Part shown: in pieces, positions 62,465 through 64,000 of the stretch
Layout: each line of letters opens with the position of its first letter
How positions within the stretch are numbered: position 1 is the first letter of the stretch
Assembly (NCBI GenBank): GCA_049324315.1
Contig: JBMOKU010000015.1
Location: forward strand, 54,038 to 118,037
Direction of reading: 5' to 3'
DNA from: JBMOKU01 sp049324315
GTDB lineage: Bacteria; Bacillota; Clostridia; Peptostreptococcales; Thermotaleaceae
DNA: 64,000 nt
The notes under the pieces: generated by a model
Databases searched by the model: none
What the model was told of the DNA's origin: nothing
What the model saw: only the letters and a program-made list of their open reading frames with translations
Made by a program: the position numbers and the translations under genes

Positions 62465-63013
62465 ATGTTTTCTGATGCTAGAAGCAAAAAAATTGTTTTA
62501 GTAGCACACTGTATTCTAAATCAAAATTCCATTTCAGATGGTACTGCTAATTTCCCAGGAACAAATGAAAGTATACTAAATCTTCTACTTCAAGCAAATG
62601 TAGGTATAGTTCAATTACCTTGTCCTGAGTTACATTGCTTAGGGTTAGACCGGGGAGATATTCATGGTGGTGAGCGACCCGTAGTTGTTGAAAATACTAG
62701 AATACGTCATGAGTTAGAAAAAACTAAATCAATAGAAAAAATGAATATGCTGGTAGAACAGATTATTTATCAGATAGAAGAGTATAGAAAAAATGGATTC
62801 TCAAATTTGGGAATTATAGGTATAAATCGATCTCCCAGTTGTGGTATTAATACAACATCAAAAAACGATCAAGAAGTTGAGGGTCAAGGTGTTTTCATTG
62901 AAATGTTGAAAGAATCATTAGAAAAGAAGAGCATCTTTTTGAATATGGTAGGTGTAAAGGGTCCAGAAATGGATAAAGCACTAATAGATATTAAGGAGCT
63001 CCTTTATAAATAA
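62465..63013 (+). CDS. TudS/DUF523-related putative desulfidase
   Basis: 182 residues from the ATG at 62465. Three conserved cysteines at 16 (VAHCILNQN), 53 (LPCPELHC) and 126 (NRSPSCGI) match the three cluster ligands of TudS, which binds a [4Fe-4S] cluster and removes sulphur from thiouracil. It belongs with the clostridial TudS-related subgroup rather than core TudS. Possible roles are thio-nucleobase salvage or detoxification; the uracil-related link is inference only. GGGGGAAG lies before the ATG. Confidence 0.82.
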   Translation: MFSDARSKKIVLVAHCILNQNSISDGTANFPGTNESILNLLLQANVGIVQLPCPELHCLGLDRGDIHGGERPVVVENTRIRHELEKTKSIEKMNMLVEQIIYQIEEYRKNGFSNLGIIGINRSPSCGINTTSKNDQEVEGQGVFIEMLKESLEKKSIFLNMVGVKGPEMDKALIDIKELLYK

Positions 63014-63054
63014 TATTTAAGGTCAGCGAAGTAACATATGCTAGGAGGAGTACT

Positions 63055-63603
63055 ATGTTTAAAATGACAATAGATAAAGATATTGAATTACGGATTTTAG
63101 AAGAAAGACATGCACAAGAAGATTACCTATTGATTGAAAAGAATAGAGATTATTTAAGGCAATGGCTTCCGTGGGTGGACAGTACAAAGAGCTGTGAAGA
63201 CGTCAAAAGATTCATTAGCTCATGTCTTATACAGTTTGCTAATAATGATGGCTTTACAACAGGCATATGGTATAAAGGCAATTTTGCAGGCGTAATTGGA
63301 TATCATGGAGTGAACTGGTCTCATAAGAAAGTAAGTATTGGGTATTGGTTAGGTTCTGAATATACTGGTTTTGGCATAATGACAAGAGCTTGTAAAGCTA
63401 TGGTTGGTTATGCTTTTTCAGAGTTAGGCTTACATAGAGTTGAGATAAGATGTGCAGAAAAGAATGTAAGAAGTAGGGCAATACCTGAAAGATTAGGCTT
63501 TAAGAACGAAGGAACGCTAAGAGATGAAGAGTGGCTATATGATCATTATGTAAGTCATGTTGTTTATGGCATGTTAAACAGTGAATGGAATCTTACTAAG
63601 TAA
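63055..63603 (+). CDS. GNAT acetyltransferase, RimL/RimJ type
   Basis: 182 residues. N-terminal IELRILEERHAQEDYLLIEKNRDYLRQWLPWVD and the acetyl-CoA region SIGYWLGSEYTGFGIMTRACKAMVGYAF, then LGLHRVEIRCAEKNVRSRAIPERLGF, follow the RimL-like plan (YdaF subgroup). It probably acetylates a protein N-terminus or small amine; substrate unknown. The R/QGxGxG-type motif is GFGIMT here, slightly diverged. AGGAGG precedes the ATG. Confidence 0.9.
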   Translation: MFKMTIDKDIELRILEERHAQEDYLLIEKNRDYLRQWLPWVDSTKSCEDVKRFISSCLIQFANNDGFTTGIWYKGNFAGVIGYHGVNWSHKKVSIGYWLGSEYTGFGIMTRACKAMVGYAFSELGLHRVEIRCAEKNVRSRAIPERLGFKNEGTLRDEEWLYDHYVSHVVYGMLNSEWNLTK

Positions 63604-63616
63604 ATGAAGTAATCAT

Positions 63617-63847
63617 ATGGACAAACCTACCCATGAAATAGAGTATCCATCCAAAGATATTTCTTGGATAAGCAACAAAGAACAACAAACATGGGCAAAA
63701 GGTAGATTGTGTGAGCTTAATGCAAATATAAACGAGGACACAGGAAAATATGAATTTACAGTGATTTCTCATAACGAGTTAAATTGTGAACTTGATTCTC
63801 GTTACAAGAAACAGATATTGAATATGAACAACAATGCTTTACGGTAA
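63617..63847 (+). CDS. Hypothetical 76-residue ORF
   Basis: 76 residues, hydrophilic, no recognised domain; a weak GAAGTAA is the only ribosome-binding candidate. It lies between the GNAT gene and the probable insertion-sequence end. It may be a fragment of a larger gene cut by an insertion. Confidence 0.35.
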   Translation: MDKPTHEIEYPSKDISWISNKEQQTWAKGRLCELNANINEDTGKYEFTVISHNELNCELDSRYKKQILNMNNNALR

Positions 63848-63877
63848 GGGTTACGTGACACCCGGCACTTTTTTTAT

Positions 63878-64000
63878 GAGACTGTAAAATATTTTGTGGG
63901 CGGACGATATAAGAAGCTCCTTTCTGGTAAGAATTAGAAAATAATACCAAACCAGAGAGGAGTTTTTCTATGTCAACTTTACCAAAGGAAGTTATCAGAT
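63878..64000 (+). mobile_element. Probable left end of an IS256-type insertion sequence (runs off window)
   Basis: A terminal-repeat-like start GAGACTGTAAAATATTTTGTG lies at 63878-63898, resembling, from memory, the ends of IS256-family elements. About 90 bases downstream comes a well-placed GAGAGGAG site and an ORF start. The right end is outside the window, so neither the second terminal repeat nor a target duplication can be checked. Confidence 0.5.
63970..64000 (+). CDS. Start of a probable transposase (3' truncated by window)
   Basis: Only ten codons are visible: MSTLPKEVIR, 8 bases after GAGAGGAG. The short N-terminus is compatible with IS256-family transposases, which often begin with a similar Leu-Pro-Lys segment, but ten residues cannot prove it. 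Confidence 0.4.
   Translation, partial: MSTLPKEVIR

Noticed and set aside
1..64000. tRNA or rRNA genes
   Set aside because: No T-loop-like GTTCGAATC strings with matching stems or rRNA segments were noticed; a tRNAscan run would be needed to exclude tRNAs fully.

Overview
The window is a low-GC, spore-forming Firmicutes chromosome, almost certainly class Clostridia. The evidence is the gene order, strong AGGAGG ribosome-binding sites with several GTG, TTG and one probable CTG start, an alpha/beta-type small acid-soluble spore protein, YlbJ and YteA homologues, DivIVA, RemA, PyrR attenuators and a FapR operator. I cannot name the genus. About 61.7 kb of the 64 kb is conserved housekeeping DNA; no rRNA, tRNA, prophage, CRISPR array or recognisable defence system was seen.

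Layout. 0-7.5 kb: ylmH (5' truncated by the window edge), divIVA, MTA/SAH nucleosidase, a short DAHP synthase, a small membrane protein, a DksA-like zinc-finger protein, lspA, rluD, then pyrR and uraA, each behind its own PyrR-binding leader. 7.5-9.3 kb: rqcH on the minus strand, convergent with uraA. 9.5-25.3 kb: dapF, yicC, remA, gmk, rpoZ, coaBC, priA, def, fmt, DUF116 protein, zinc metallopeptidase, rsmB, stp, prkC, rsgA, rpe, thiN. 25.4-32.5 kb: two tandem 51-residue membrane proteins (not previously marked as ORFs of 60 aa or more), rpmB (minus), an Asp23 protein, fakA, recG, a spore protein, rsmD, coaD and a coiled-coil protein. 32.5-35.1 kb: ylbJ and tmcAL (minus). 35.3-44.4 kb: ackA, yceD-rpmF and the FapR-controlled fatty-acid operon fapR-plsX-fabH-fabK-fabD-fabG-acpP-fabF. 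44.7-61.7 kb: rnc, radical SAM gene, smc, ftsY, ylxM-ffh-rpsP-khpA, rimM-trmD, rplS, lepB, rbgA, rnhB, FliK-like and FlhB-like genes, yraN, comM.

61.7-64 kb is different: a 367-bp gene-free stretch with a nested inverted repeat, a short RDD-like fragment, a TudS-related desulfidase, a GNAT acetyltransferase, a small unknown ORF and what looks like the left end of an IS256-type insertion sequence running off the window. The usual dprA-topA continuation after comM is missing here, so this is a synteny breakpoint with accessory content.

The genes form coherent modules: ribosome biogenesis and translation (rsmB, rsmD, rsgA, rbgA, rimM, trmD, L19, L28, L32, S16, def/fmt), protein targeting and export (ftsY, ffh, ylxM, lepB, lspA), membrane lipid synthesis, coenzyme A synthesis (coaBC, coaD), envelope signalling (stp/prkC), chromosome maintenance (smc, recG, priA, rnhB). 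I found no convincing new multi-gene system. The items most worth a second look are non-coding structures (three consecutive hairpins before recG, a 16-bp inverted repeat on the ylxM-ffh promoter, the nested repeat after comM), the tandem micro-membrane proteins at the usual spoVM locus, the orphan FliK/FlhB-like pair, and missing neighbours (rlmN, pta, dprA).
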